Assembly: GCA_963995525.1 (NCBI GenBank)
Contig: OZ023206.1
Location: forward strand, 24,664,362 to 24,728,361
Direction: 5' to 3'
DNA from: Escarpia spicata
Lineage: Eukaryota; Annelida; Polychaeta; Sabellida; Siboglinidae
DNA length: 64,000 nt
Shown here piece by piece: positions 44,378 through 57,154 of the stretch; positions within the stretch are counted from its first letter, which is position 1; the number at the start of each line of letters is the position of its first letter. Under the pieces are notes generated by a model, which saw nothing but the letters and a program-made list of their open reading frames with translations, had not been told where the DNA came from and searched no databases. The position numbers and the translations under genes are program-made.

Positions 44378-45322
44378 ATGGATCTGGGTGATTTTGACGC
44401 TGTGAAGCCGGTTACCATAACTGCTGTGATGATCTCGAACGTCGTACTCAACTCTATTGTGCTCGCCGTGATCGCAAAATATCCACAACTGCGTGAAGAT
44501 CTGACGACACTGTTCATGTTCTCGCTGTCGGTATCCGATTTGGCCAGTGGTTGTACGACGATGCCTATCAGCGCTGCCGTGTGTTCGGACGCCACGCCAC
44601 AAGTGCGCCACATGCGTCGTTACCTGCCTAAGATCCAAGCATTCTGCTCAACTTGGTTCGCCTTCGTTTCACTGCACAGCCTCTGCTGGGTGGCCGTTTG
44701 CAAGATGGTTGCCATAACCAAACCACTACGCTACGAACAATTACTCACACGAAATCGCTGTTATGTAATAATAGTACTCATTTGGTTAATAGGAATACTT
44801 TTGTCAGCATCTACAAGTCATGTGGCTGACAGCTGGGACGTGGCGACGTGTTTCTTTCACGGACCCCACCCAACCGAAAATACAGAGATATCCGTATTCA
44901 TGACGGTGTGCGTTCTGTTTGGTTGGGCCTTGCCCGTTGTCACCATCCTGTATTCCAATGCTATGATTTTTAAAGCTGTAATTCGCGCGCACACGCAAAT
45001 TAATGCGCAAGTGAATTCCATCAGTGGCGGTAGTGTCGAAAGTACTCCGTCTATAACGCTCCATACGATTCGTTCTGGCAAAAACGTGTCGATTATAAGC
45101 TTGACTGTTCTTATTCTAACTATTCCAACCGCTTCGGTTATAACCATAATCGCAGTTGGAAAGGAAAGTGATCTGCCTAAATGGTATAAGTTTACGGGAA
45201 TATGGATTTTTATGTGTAATTATTCCGCCAATAGCTTCCTGTATATATTCCTTTTTCGAACAGTACGTAAGAAAACAAAAGAGATGTTTTACGAATTTCG
45301 CCAAACATGTCACCTTTGCTAG
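44378..45322 (+). CDS. Rhodopsin-like (class A) GPCR, copy B
   Basis: Intact 314-residue twin of the receptor at 32387, about 98% identical in protein, with the same unusual CKM (108-110) and NSFLY (285-289) motifs. Compared with copy A it has Pro63, Lys85, Ser238, Ile257, Ser264 and Arg297. Arg297 and Lys85 look ancestral: the pseudogene at 20577-21243 also has a CCTAAG Lys codon at site 85, and the partial gene at 63921 has Arg at 297. The promoter and downstream LINE are also duplicated, so the whole locus was copied. It is likely a functional paralogue: no frameshift or stop is seen, and helix signatures (Asn25, Asp54, Cys90/Cys158, Trp136, Pro186, Pro250) are all present. Ligand and coupling unknown. 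Confidence 0.95.
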   Translation: MDLGDFDAVKPVTITAVMISNVVLNSIVLAVIAKYPQLREDLTTLFMFSLSVSDLASGCTTMPISAAVCSDATPQVRHMRRYLPKIQAFCSTWFAFVSLHSLCWVAVCKMVAITKPLRYEQLLTRNRCYVIIVLIWLIGILLSASTSHVADSWDVATCFFHGPHPTENTEISVFMTVCVLFGWALPVVTILYSNAMIFKAVIRAHTQINAQVNSISGGSVESTPSITLHTIRSGKNVSIISLTVLILTIPTASVITIIAVGKESDLPKWYKFTGIWIFMCNYSANSFLYIFLFRTVRKKTKEMFYEFRQTCHLC

Positions 45323-45549
45323 TCAATACTTTGTAACATAATTTATATTTCACAAAACCAGGAACCATTACAGTGGGTAATTAACTTCCATTTAATCATC
45401 AATGTAAGTGGGAACAATAATTTCGAGAAATGGTGATTGTAGATGGCTTGATCCACGATGGATATATGTGAATTACGTTCTTTAACATGTATTACATACG
45501 TATCACAGATTTTTACTCATGAACTCGTTGGATAATGTGGCTGACTAAT

Positions 45550-46320
45550 TTGTATGCATGCTTGGGCGTGTTCATGAAGGCGGAGAGTTGTCTGACTCGT
45601 TCCTAGTCACCAATGGAGTCAAGCAAGGATGTGCGATGGCGCCATCTCTCTTTAGCATGATCTTTTATTTTACACTCGATGACGCCATCCAAGAGGATGC
45701 CCTTGGAAACGAAACCAGATATTGTACAGATGGCAAACTGTTCAATCTTAGACAACTCCACGACTATGTTCAAATAAACACTGCCCGTCACTTCCTGTTT
45801 GGTGATGATTGAGCACTGAATGTCGAGTCACAGCCTGACTTGCAGCGATGCATGAACTTGTTGTCCTCTGCATGTGACAACTTTGGTCAGACAATAGGCA
45901 CAAAGAAGACTGAAGTGATGTACCAGCCTGCTCCAAGACATCCGTACGTCGAGCCGGAGATAACTGTGAAATAACAAAATCTGATTACTGTGAACATGTT
46001 TACCCACCTTGGTAGTAACCTTCCCGGGTTGTTCACATTTACGATGAAACCAATGCAAGGATTGCCAAAGCAAGCGTGGCATTTGGTAGAATCCCATCCC
46101 ATCCCGTCTGCGAAAGTAGCTGAAAATCAAATGGCAGGACAAAGTACCAGACACCGAGGTTCTCGCCTAGGCTGGCTTGCCAAGTGCATACGCCATACTG
46201 AAGCAGACACAGCTGAGGTGGGATCAGAATGCCAGACACACGTCTGCCAAAGAAGATGGATGCTCTATTGTAAGCTGGCTAAAGGGACCCGCTCTCGCGG
46301 AGGGCAATAGGAACATTATA
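45550..46320 (+). pseudogene. LINE reverse transcriptase fragment downstream of receptor B
   Basis: Counterpart of 33559-34490 with the same TGA after FLFGDD. It has lost about 140 bp relative to unit A between the AWHLV remnant and the SAKVAENQ segment (near 46100). Confidence 0.87.
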
Positions 46321-46361
46321 AGGACACCCTCAAGGCAATTATTATAAATGGGTTGGTTAAA

Positions 46362-46545
46362 GGGAAGCAGTCTGTTCCTCTACCCGGATTTAGCCTACGT
46401 AATAATTTTTAACAGGAAGTCTGCTGTGTTGAACGTAGGATATGGGAAATCATTGAATTTCAAGGGCTGGCCCGCCTCTGTAGTATAGCCAATATAAATT
46501 ATGTTAAACTGGATGTTTTATTTTACAAATTAAACATGCTCCAGG
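46362..46545 (+). repeat. Interspersed repeat family A, unit B
   Basis: Counterpart of 34497-34690. Confidence 0.72.
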
Positions 46546-46574
46546 TTTCTAACTTTCACTAGCTAAGAGGCATA

Positions 46575-46925
46575 TCTTTGGTGACGTCACCAACGGTCAC
46601 TAGGTGTCGCAACAAACTGTACAGAAATGTACAAGACACATGGGTGTTATCTCATGCTGCGTGCATTTGTAGCGATAGTTTTCGTTATCTCATCCAACTT
46701 TAAACAAAAAATAAGCACAAACATAAGTCCAAAAGAGGCTTTGAACACGGTGACTGAGAGGGCCAAAATATTTGAATGGCAGGCCAATATAGTCTATTTT
46801 AATAAGATTTGGAATAAAAACGTTTAAACAAATATTTATGTTTACCTTTATTTCAACATAATTTTTAATTAATTGATGTTTGTATTGTTAACGCCTTTGG
46901 GCATATTGTAGCTTCAATAAAAGGC
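46575..46925 (+). repeat. Interspersed repeat family B, unit B
   Basis: Counterpart of 34740-35065. At 46920 it reads GGCGCACTGTAAATGCG like unit A. Confidence 0.72.
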
Positions 46926-48165
46926 GCACTGTAAATGCGTACTAATAACAAATACACATTTACAGATTAGCCCGGTCGTTGACCTGAAGCAGTCATCAAT
47001 AAAAATATTAAGGTGACCGTTTTGTGACCCCCGAGAGTAATCCAAGTCTACGCAAGAAACGCACAAATTGCAAAAAAAAAGTGTGAGAGGCTGAATATAA
47101 TGCACGGGACAAGTAATCCTAATCCTTGCTTCCAAGCGGATGTCATATATAACGTAATGATCAGAATAACTTCAATTATTAGCAACGTGATGTCCACCGC
47201 ACATAGCTGTCTGGGCAATACATGGGCGCCTAGCATCTGGACAACCGATCAACTCCATCTGTGCGCATAAAATCCAGTGCAACAACCACGACAGTGTAAT
47301 GAAAAAGAAGCAAAGTGTGTATTTACAGACACAAATAAATCGTTGCGTTGTAACGCTTACAGTGATAATCGAGGATAGCAGCCTTTTGATGATCATTAAA
47401 AATGCACAGCGTCACTAATGGTTGCTACCGCAAAATCAAATCTGTTATTACTATTATATTATTTTGTTTAATGCTAATAATAATACTATTATTACAGAGA
47501 ATATATGTCAACTGTCAATGAATGCGGGGAAGTGGCAGCATATGGTCGGTTCTCCCGAAAGGTCGACACATGTTTAATTGCGTGACGGTGTATCTGTTCC
47601 ATCGTTTGTCTCATGAAAATAGACATACCGAACTAACATTAAAAGAATAATATGCGACGTCAGAAAGCTATGTATAACCACAGCGGCAAGCCAAAGTTGG
47701 TTGAGATAACGAAAAGTATCGATACAAATACACGCAGCATGAGATAACACCAATGTGTCTTGTAACTTATTCTATATGTGGGTAGCTCTCACGTCAGCGG
47801 CATATTTACAATGCCTTATTGAGAGTCTTCCGACAGAAATGTATTCTTTTTGACATTGTCGTTATATGTTTTGTATTTGCTCATTTGCTATCTGTCGAAT
47901 ATAGATGTTCCAGTTCCAGTATATCGTGTGTTTGTTGGTTGGGGAGTATTCCCAACACGTCAAGGCACGAGTTGCATTCGAGTTTTTTTGTCAAACTTGA
48001 TGTGTTTGCAGTGTTTTCCATACATTCCAGAAATTGTGTAAGTTTGTTCCATGTTATCACGTTTTGTTGCTATTTAATAGTCCATCATCCAGTACAGTAC
48101 AAAAGAAAACGCTCTCGTTAACTAAATATTCAGCTCGTGTTATAGTGCCAGTGGTACACTGTTAC
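46926..48165. other. Unit B, non-coding, nothing recognised
   Basis: Counterpart of 35066-36305. This is the most indel-rich part of the duplication. Confidence 0.5.
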
Positions 48166-48613
48166 ATTACGGTGAAGCCGGAAGTGATGGCAGATTTGGA
48201 GGCCTTCACCTGCCTCATGTACGCTCAGGCTCGCGAGACATCAGTGGATGCTGTGCGAGGCAATATGCTCATAAAGATGGTGGGAGAACCCGAGAAGCTC
48301 ACCACCAAGTCCAAGGTTGACCTGGCTCTCCTCCCACCCTGCTAATTCTCCATGTTAGCCGGGTCAACTACCGTCTAGCCAAGTACAAGCGGGCCAACCA
48401 CCCTCGCTTCTGGCGACCCAAGCCCTACGATGATGGACAGGGATGAGTGAAGACTGAGTAGGGTGTACTGGAGCCAGTGAGATCGTGTGGACCCATCTTG
48501 CCTCCCCCACTCATTGACTTGCTTGAGGAAGCTGCTGAGGAGGAGGAGGGATAAGAGGAAGATGATCAGCAGGTTGACTATGATGAGCTGCTTCTTGGCG
48601 ATGATGATGATTA
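48166..48613 (+). pseudogene. Degenerate protein-coding fragment with acidic C-terminal tail, unit B
   Basis: Counterpart of 36306-36735. It includes a segment after GGAGCCAGTGAG (ATCGTGTGGACCCATC at about 48481-48497) that unit A lacks, so B may be closer to the original there, but B also has a TAA in the acidic run. Confidence 0.5.
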
Positions 48614-48663
48614 GTTTACTGAACATTCTTCAGGATAGTTCATTTTCAAATCAGAAACTTTCA

Positions 48664-48959
48664 TTTTTCATATCCAAGATGTTTATTTTACCTGGTAGAG
48701 GCTTTCGTCAACGTATCACGTCGATTTCATCAGTACCGATGACGCAGAATGACGTCATCGTACACGTGAGGCAGTTTGTAATTGCCCTCGTCTCTGTTGA
48801 AGTTTCTGATGATGATTAGTGTGTAGTGTCGAGGGTAAGTTTCGGGTAGATAGTTCTTGAGTAGACGTAGAAACTGATCGTAGTGGGTAGATTTCGTGTA
48901 GTTTCCTTTTTTCTTGGACTCATAATTAGCCCATTTTCTGCCTAGTAGTGGCACATAAT
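48664..48959 (-). mobile_element. Penelope-like element 3' fragment, unit B
   Basis: Counterpart of 36785-37080. The frame ends NRDEGNYKLPHVYDDVILRH. Confidence 0.7.
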
Positions 48960-49295
48960 GTTGAGTCAGTGCTTATGCGCAATCACATATCCTTAAGTTA
49001 GTATTTGACTCGATTTCAGGCATGGAAATATATTATTATGTGCATTTTGAAGCAATAAATATGTTTGAATCGTCAAAATAACCATCTCGAGCGATTCCTC
49101 ATGCCACAGTTATACAAAAAAGTGGGTTCATTTGTCTTTGTACGATGAATGGTTCAAAAGTTATGGGTATCCTTGATTTTACCAGTCGCGCGTGACAAAA
49201 TCTAAGATGGCCGCCAAACGGACCCCTTCGGACATTATTTCGAAATGTGAACATCCAAATCTGTTTACTAGACACCTTCAGGTGCATGGGAGGCA

Positions 49296-50110
49296 TACCT
49301 TCCGACTGTACTAATAGGCGACCCAGGTACCACTTTAGGACATTCATATTGGCGTCGGTTACCAGCCACAGCTAGCACTGCATCACAAGACCGTGGCAGA
49401 ATTGTTATGACAACCAACCGAAGTGCTACGTTGGCGTGTTGCTGATAAAGAAACTGCGGACGGCGTGCGTATTCAATCATCTTTATGTTGCGTGTCCGTT
49501 TCAGAAATCCGACTTCGAAATTGTTGTGTCGACATTTTCCAACATGAAATATTTGTGCAGATTGCCGGTGGTGTCGATCAATGCAAAGCTAGTCTTCCCA
49601 TGAACTTTGTCTTTCTTGCCAAGGAGCTCAGTATTGTTGCCACTTCTGCGAAGGAAGTTAGCCATCACAACTGTTATTCTACGTGACGCAATCTTCCGGG
49701 TCGCGAGAGATTGCTTGTTGTGTGTTGAACAAATGGTATTGCGATCCATGCGAGCCTTTGAAGCAACCTGCTTTGCTATGCCAGACATACCAGAAGATTG
49801 TTTCCTCAAAATAATTTTGCGCTTGACTTGTGGTATGGCGCGTGGCGGACACATTTCATAGCGGCTGTATACAGAAGTAGTCGTTTCACCAGACTCTTTG
49901 TTACAAGGTTAGAATGTGGGGTCGGTACAGACATGCTGTTAGTTGGAATGTCTGGTCTGTTTAACTGTAACAGCAACTGATCTTTCTTCTCTTCGGTCTG
50001 TTTAAATGACAGATCTAATTGTTTTTGTCGCAGCGCAACGCTGCGCAGCGCACTAATTGTTTCTTTTGTCGCAACACGTGGCCAATTAAAGCATCGCCTG
50101 CACATCGTAC
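49296..50110 (-). repeat. Repeat family C with an open frame, copy 1
   Basis: On the minus strand, 49854-49501 encodes an open frame with NKQSLATRKIASRRITVVMA, NFLRRSGNNTELLGKKD and VDTTISKSDF before the stop. The copy at 57155-57640 (plus strand) encodes almost the same protein segment. I do not recognise the family. It could be a transposon protein or a non-coding repeat that happens to be open. Confidence 0.55.
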
Positions 50111-50870
50111 GATCGGTACTCGCATAAAAGACACATTTAAGTCATTTATTAATCGCACTCGCTTACAATGCGTTTTTATGATAATTCACTACTATATCAG
50201 ACATGAGTAATATAATCCTTACTATTGCTTTGAGATATCGGAATTAGTCGAATATGTTATGTTTATGGTATTTAGATATTTTTCTTTTAATCCAAAATGA
50301 ATTATTTGATAATATAGTAAAACATTCTATTTCACAGCCATGTACTCTCCACATTTTTCTCTAAATATCTAGTGAAAATAGCAGAGTAAATTACATAGTA
50401 ACACCAATAAATATATTTCCTTTTCTTAATTTAGAGATTTTGCTTAGTCGTGTGCTTTGAAGAGGACACATTTCTTTTTTAAAGATTATTAATAAATGTC
50501 ATAATAAAAAGTGGACAAAAACTAATGTATATTATGAACATCAATGTAATTTGAATGTGAATATCTTTTTAAAAATTATATGTTAATAATATTCTCCATT
50601 TATAATTTCAAAAATTAAACACACAATTAAAACTACTTATATATTTTAAATGAATTCCTATGATTTTACAAACGTGATGCTGTATAGTGGTCATTTTGTA
50701 GAGCAAATTTAAGCTCCAATGTTGTAACATAAGTGAGAGGAGAAATATTTATTAACTCAGTCTTTGATGCACCCGAACATTTAAATGAACGTCGCATATC
50801 CGCTTCCCAGGATTAGTTACCGGTTAATAGTCAGTAGAATACATAGTTATTAGCAAGACTTGTCATTTCG
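50111..50870. other. AT-rich intergenic DNA
   Basis: No gene or shared repeat recognised. Confidence 0.6.
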
Positions 50871-50872
50871 TG

Positions 50873-50998
50873 TGTGTAAAGACCGTAGGATCCAAACACA
50901 TCAACGGTAGGGATGTCCGGCTCTGCAAGACCTATCGTGTTGCGTGTATAAAGACCGTGGGTATCAAACACATCAACGGTAGGGACGTCTGACTCTGC
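50873..50998. repeat. Two-unit tandem repeat, about 65 bp
   Basis: GTAAAGACCGTAGGATCCAA and GTATAAAGACCGTGGGTATC start two similar units, both continuing ACACATCAACGGTAGGGA and then CTCTGCAA. Confidence 0.85.
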
Positions 50999-51479
50999 AA
51001 TAAACGATAATGAGAGGCAACAGCGAGTATTATTTTACTATATATATATCTGACTGTTGACAGATATTTCGAATATTTCGTGGGGTGAAATACAAATTGC
51101 GTACAATGTTTCGGGCTATTAAACGACAGTTGACGGACCGTAAACCGTCAACGTATTTATTAGAATAAATGGATAGAAGTCGGAACGAGTTGTATATCGG
51201 GGTCTGAGCCGAAACTTCAGCACCCGCTGCTGTCGGGCATTACTTTCGAAGCGTGAAGATATTTTCAGATTCACAAAATACTGGAGGTGGTGCTTAACCA
51301 TCCACTCGAAGTATTGGTGGGTTTAGCCCCCCATAACTCCTTCCAACTCCTATGGAATGTATGAATGAGTAACATATATCGTACCTTTACAATAATTTCA
51401 ACCTACCTTCCAGACCACCATGAAACCAACATTTCACTTCCAAATGCCTTGAAACTTCAGGTGTTGGTGCTACATTGTG
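50999..51479. other. Intergenic, nothing recognised
   Basis: A minus-strand frame at 51119-51301 has no recognisable domain, and no other signal was found. Confidence 0.5.
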
Positions 51480-52480
51480 CTGGCAACTAGTGTGCATGTC
51501 GGCAACTGACCGATATATGCCAGCATTTCATATAGGCGTTTGAAAATGTTGGTTACTAAATTATCTAATCTATTACTACTATATAGGGTCAACACTATCA
51601 CCATATGACTAATCCTTCAAGCATAGGATGTTAACAAAAATGTTCTCCGATTACGATGATATTTTCACATTTTATGCAGAAAATGCCGAAGATACCCAAG
51701 GCTGAAAAATGACCGGTCTGCTCTAGCATTTCACATACATGTACCTACTTCTGAACATATATGTGAAACCTTCATAATAAAGTTTACGTAAATGCTCCTT
51801 ATGCTTCAATTGTGAGATCACATAAAACAATTATATTGTGTTATCAGACAAATACTGGTTTTGTGTCATTTGTATCATGTTTACAGTTTCTACAATAAAT
51901 TGTCCTACACCTTAAGTAAAGGGTCTCTCATTTTATTTCAGGAATGTAACGTGTTTTAAATTATCTAATTGGTTACTGCTATTTAGAGCCTAACAATTTC
52001 TCCGATTTAGACTACATTTTCACTGTATATACGACACAGATACCTACAGATTGAATGCCGGGTCGGCAAATGACCAGTCTGCGGCAGCATGTCATATAGG
52101 CGTTTGAACGTGTCATTTCCTAGATATCCGATGTTTTGCTGCCACGTACATTGCAAACATAGGGCTACTCATCCAAGTATAGGGTGTTAACAAAACAATT
52201 TCTCTGATTTCGTTGATATTTTCACAGTATGTGCTGAAGATACCTACGGATCAGATATGGGGTCGGCAAGTGACTGGTCTGTGCAAGAATTTCATACATA
52301 GACTTGTGAACGTGCTATTTCCTTAAGGTATTCGACCTTTTGCTGCCATTTTACTTTGCAAACATAGGCAAATATTTCACGCATAAGGTGTTAACAAAAC
52401 CATTATCTCCGATTTTGATGATTTTTTCACAGTATATGCAGAAGATACCCACGGATCAGATGTGGGGTCGGCAGATGTGG
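51480..52480. repeat. Diverged satellite-like array, roughly 200-bp units
   Basis: The blocks GGTGTTAACAAAA, TCTCCGATT, GATATTTTCACAGTAT, GAAGATACC and GGGTCGGCAA recur in the same order. The TCTCCGATT-type block is at about 51648, 52000, 52200 and 52404, giving spacings of roughly 350, 200 and 205 bp. At least four decayed units; the first interval is longer. Confidence 0.75.
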
Positions 52481-52608
52481 TGGGGTGCTGTCCCCGCGTG
52501 CCATGCGCGTTTGTCTTGGGCGCGTAATGCAAATTAACATCGCCGCCGCGCACGGGAAGGGCGCACTGGTGAAACAAGTGTAATTGGTTTGTCTAAATAT
52601 TTCTGGTA

Positions 52609-52610
52609 AT

Positions 52611-52707
<97 letters not shown>

Positions 52708-52878
52708 AACACACCCACACGCACACACGCACACACGCACACACGCACACACGCACACACGCACACACGCACACACACACACACCCCACATACACACGCA
52801 CACAAACAAACAAGCAAACAAACACACACACGCACGCACACACATGCACAGCACATACGCATACCCATATGCACACAC

Positions 52879-52911
<33 letters not shown>

Positions 52912-52926
52912 CACACACACACACTC
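52609..52926. repeat. Compound (CA)n / CACG / CAAA microsatellite
   Basis: Pure CA to about 52702, then mixed CACACG, CAAACAAA and CACACGCACACG blocks. Confidence 0.96.
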
Positions 52927-53086
52927 ATATTCGTAAATAGAATTGTTACGCAAATTGAAGAAGCGATGTTGTGCTTAGGCCTATTGTAGAAGACATGGAC
53001 TCATGATAAATATAATTGTAGTAGTAGTATTTTCTTTCCTCGCAAGTCATGGGTGGTAGCTTAATTGACTACATTACTCCTGGCAG

Positions 53087-53203
53087 ACAACCCACGCAAT
53101 GCATGGCAGATAGCCCACACAATGCATTGCAGATAGCCCACGCAATGCATTGCAGATAGCCCACGCAATGCATGGCAGATAGCCCACGCAATGCATGGCA
53201 TTA
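53087..53203. repeat. 23-bp minisatellite, about 5 units
   Basis: Tandem units of GCAGATAGCCCACGCAATGC plus ATG or ATT, nearly identical. Confidence 0.93.
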
Positions 53204-53631
53204 ATTTTCATCATGATATCTAACCGCCCTTTGATAACAGTACCCCATCCACAATTTCGGATTGCTAAGCCAAATATTCTACTAGTTTCATATGACATGG
53301 ACAGATCTAGGGTGTGCCCACCATGTGCTCGAGTACCACCCTTTATTTTGACAGCATTTTTATCAAGTCAGAATTGCATTTCTTCGTCAGAAGATGACCT
53401 GTCTAACATACGAACTAAGCACATTGCCACCAGTAGGAATATATGATCGGTTCTCATGAAAGCATTTTCGTATTATTTTTAAAGATGTGAAAGGTATGCT
53501 TAATAATAGATTAGCAAATGTTATCATGCATGTTATTTTTTCTACAACTAACGTAAAGTTGTTTGGGTAGGTTCAGAAACAGAGTGTAGAGATTTGTTTT
53601 TCTAATATGAAATTAAACAATATCAATACAA
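53204..53631. other. Spacer, nothing recognised
   Basis: No domain or shared repeat. Confidence 0.5.
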
Positions 53632-55080
53632 GATTTAACAAGATTGCCACCTAGAGAATTAACTCTAGATGGCAGGTGGACAAGGAAGCCATTTGGCTTA
53701 TCGAAAGTCCAACCCTTTTATCTCTGTGTATCCCGCCCTTCTGAGGTATGTGTCGATTTTATTTTTAAACATAAAAACAGCTACTAGCACCCACACAATC
53801 AGCAGATAATATGTTCCATTCATTTAGAGTCCTTTGTGAAAATGAGAACTTTCTTATATCTAATCTACACTGTTCTTTTGCTAATGTAACTTCATGTCCT
53901 CTAGTCCTTCTATCTTTCTTAACTGAGAAAAAAATAATTCTATCAATATTTTCATAACCATTTATTATTTTAAGCACTTCTATCTGGTCTCCTCTCAATG
54001 TCCTGGTCTCTAGTGTTGTTACACCACATTCTTTTAGGCGAATTTTATAACTAAGATCCCTCAGTTTTTGTATCATTTTAGTCGCTCTCCTCTGTACTCT
54101 TTCTAGCATATCTATGTCCTTCTTGCGATATGGCCTTGTATACAATATTCTAAATGAGGCATCACTATTGTTTTGTACAGCGGTATTATTAGCTCTTTTT
54201 CTTTATACGCTATATTTCGCCTAATTAATCCAAAGATTTGATTTCCCTTTGAAGCGGCAATACCGCACTGCTCTGAAACCTTCATATCAGCACTAATGGT
54301 TAACCCTAAGTCCTTTTCTTTTACAGTAGTACTTAGTACAGAACCTCCCATTGTATATTGTATATCTTCGTTCCCATGTCCTGTGTGGAGGCATTTACAT
54401 TTCCCAAAATTGAACAACATTTGCCATTTGTCAGACCATTTGATCAACCTGTCAAGATCATCTCGTAAATGATGTCTATCTTCATCACGTTTAATCCTTC
54501 TAAACAATGTTGTATCATTCGCAAATTTCAACACCTTGCTTGTAATATCATCGTCCAAATCATTGATATATATTAAGAATAATATAGGTCCCAGTATTGA
54601 TCCCTGTGGTATCCCACTCAAAACTGATTTCCAGTTTGAAGCCTCCCCATCAACTACTACCCGTTGTCTTCTGTCAATTAGCCATTTTTCTATCCAGTTA
54701 ATTAAACCATTTCCTATGCCATGGGCCTTTAGTTTAAGCAGTAATCTTTGATGTGGCACTTTGTCGAAACCTTTCTAAAAATCTAAGTAGATGATATGAT
54801 GATATCTACCGGTGATCCCTCGTCTACCCACTTAGTGATATCTTCCAAAAAACATAACATATTTGTTAAGCGTGACCTCGCTTTTAGAAACCTTTGAGAT
54901 GGGTTTAACAAGTTATGTTTAACAGGAAAATCCACCATGTGATCTTTAATTAGTCTTTCTAATGATTTGTAAATCACTCCCTCTTCTAATGACAAGTTGA
55001 AAACTATTGCAAGTGGTATGCTAATTTGTTCTACACTTTCCAATAGTATTTTAACTTCCTCACTAAATGTCTCTATGTCA
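53632..55080 (-). mobile_element. CR1-type LINE, 5' truncated
   Basis: On the minus strand it carries RT and C-terminal coding sequence, then a short 3' UTR that ends in a hairpin (53643-53674) and AATCTTGTTAAATC. The hairpin recurs at 9161-9204. Confidence 0.87.
53690..55043 (-). pseudogene. CR1-type LINE reverse transcriptase, broken
   Basis: From 55043: ISIPLAIVFNLSLEEGVIYK, then (with a gap, probably an internal deletion) NLLNPSQ..FLKARSRLTN and FLEDITKWVDEGSPVDII. A frame change follows to 54759: PHQRLLLKLKAHGIGNGLIN, VLSGIPQGSILGPILFLIYI and then KFANDTTLF, where FADD has become FAND. Then come KWQMLFNFGKCKCLHTGHG and PLYKTIVMPHLEYC. After another shift at about 54145, RRATKMIQKLRDLSYK, RRTRGHEVTLAKEQ and the end near YLRRAGYTEIKGLDF. 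These blocks match CR1/L2-group LINEs. The catalytic Asp change and the frameshifts mark it as inactive. Confidence 0.9.
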
Positions 55081-55693
55081 GTACTGTCCCAGTTGTTCCC
55101 TCCCTGTCTGCATTATTTGTCCCTACGTGTACTAATATAGACCCTCCCTTGCCATGCCCCAATACAAAGGTGGCCAAAGTATGCCTTATAATAGCTTTAT
55201 GTAATATATAAATGTATGATATTAATGATAATTACTTACAGTTTATGTTTACTGAGATATATTCAATAATAATTTAATAAAATTAATAATAATATTGGAT
55301 GAACAAACTTAAACGTTACGTATTATTTTGAGTTAATGAAATATGTTATCGTCTCTGTGTCAGTGGCTAGTATGTATTATTGCCTACGTATAAATATATT
55401 CACGTACGTAAGTCGTACGTAATACGTGTGACCAAAATAATAAAACAGTGTACACAATTGACTCTTTTTTGTACATCATATTCTTAAACATTTCTGATAT
55501 AATTACTTCTTTATTGATGCAAAATAATTAAAACAAATTGATGTGTTTACGTAACATCCGGGTGAAGAGAAAATAATTATGTTCTTGTGTTTTTGCTTTG
55601 CATTAATAATTGAGTGTATGCTAGCTATGCTGTGTAATATATTGCACCGGTATTGCCTTTCTAATGTGTATCATATATTTGTACCACACACTT
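55081..55693. other. AT-rich spacer
   Basis: No gene. Possible remains of the LINE 5' side up to about 55160, not confirmed. Confidence 0.5.
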
Positions 55694-55855
55694 AAAGGGA
55701 GCCAGTCTGTACTTCTAACTGTAATTAGCTAGCGTCGTAATTTGTAACAGGCAGTCTGCTGTGATGAATGTGGGAATATGGAAAGTCTTTGAACATCAAA
55801 AATTATTGCGGTTAACTCCGCTCGCTACGGCAGTATTGCCAATAAAGCTTGTTTT
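55694..55855 (+). repeat. Interspersed repeat family A, copy 3
   Basis: It shares GGCAGTCTGCTGTGATGAA and TATTGCCAATAAAGCTTG with the other copies. Confidence 0.65.
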
Positions 55856-56164
55856 TATGATAATAATAATCTTTTCTGCTATATAATGTTCAATACAGTA
55901 CATAATTAGTAATAGGAAAACATATTTAAATACATTATGTAACAACTGTAACGTTTTGAAACTGGCTGTTTTGTTCACCAAGTTTCTGTCTACAATTTGA
56001 AGAAACTCCGGAGTCGTATCTTCCAAATTTCAAACGTTGTTACGGGCTTACTAAACATAATTTGGTCGGCAATTTACCATTAACATACATTTTATTCAAT
56101 AATAAATGAAAAACGAGGAACGTACTGCCTCCTATTAAAGACTGCCGTCGAAACGAGTGCTCAG
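55856..56164. other. AT-rich spacer
   Basis: Nothing recognised. Confidence 0.5.
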
Positions 56165-56345
56165 GGCTGAGCAGAAGAAGCAGGGTGCATTAGGTACGAA
56201 TAGTCTTCGCGCTTTAATTGCAGTATGGCTGAATGCTTTCCATTGAAATGGAGATGGTATTCGATTGAATTAATCTGCCAGGGAGTGAAGTGTAATGCGC
56301 TTTGAACAGTCCCAAGGACTGGATAGTGCGCTATATAAGACTTAA
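56165..56345 (+). mobile_element. tRNA-derived SINE, 5'-truncated copy 3
   Basis: It has the body and tail blocks (TTAATTGCAGTATGGCTGAA, TCTGCCAGGGAGTG, GTGCGCTATATAAGA) without the tRNA-like head. Confidence 0.75.
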
Positions 56346-56928
56346 CGTTTTTACATTTATTAATGTGTAATCAGAAGTGAACAAATCAACACAACATTGA
56401 TGATGACAATTGCTCACAATTGCTCACTGATGATTTTAATTAATGTATGTTTAGCATTTTTGATATTGCTAAGTACTAATCTAAGTGTAATGTATTTGTT
56501 GGTATCTATTGAATAATTTATGTGTGTGGTTTTCCTTTCCTTCCAGAAAAAAAATAGTCTCAGAAATGTGGGAGGAGTCAGTCGAACATCAGCGATTTCG
56601 TATGGCCGTAAAGGCCCAAACGTAGAGACAGGTGGAGCTGGAATCAAAGCCATGCAATAATCAACAAACAGAGGCTGTCACACGAAATTGTTACATTTGC
56701 CATCATGAGTAATTAAGAATAAGCTTTATGTATACCTCTTTGGAGGAATAACAATTCAAATGCATAAACATGTAAAATGTCATGTTGTAGACCTAGCTCG
56801 ACATACTAATTTTTCCAATCTATGCTACATTTTTATACACCAGGATTTGTCATTACATAATTGGGTGGCTCCCACAAGGGCGGCTTATTAACCTTTGTGG
56901 GAGTCTCACTGACCAACACCTTATAATT
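56346..56928. other. Spacer, nothing recognised
   Basis: AT-rich, no domain. Confidence 0.5.
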
Positions 56929-56942
56929 TGACTGCCTGCTTG

Positions 56943-56976
<34 letters not shown>

Positions 56977-57052
56977 TGCCTGCCTGTCTGTCTGTCTGTC
57001 TTTCTCTCTGTCTGTCTGACTGTTTGTCTATCTGTCTGCCTGTCTGTCTATC
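56929..57052. repeat. (TGCC)n(TGTC)n microsatellite
   Basis: Tetranucleotide repeat with later TCTG variants. The translated repeat Leu-Pro-Ala-Cys is an artefact. Confidence 0.95.
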
Positions 57053-57154
57053 ATACCGCTTGGCCAACATCCCTTCACCAAAAATCGTCCTCAACATCGT
57101 CGAAGACTATACAAATAAACCAAACCAACGATCGTCGCCGTGCCGTGTTTTGTA

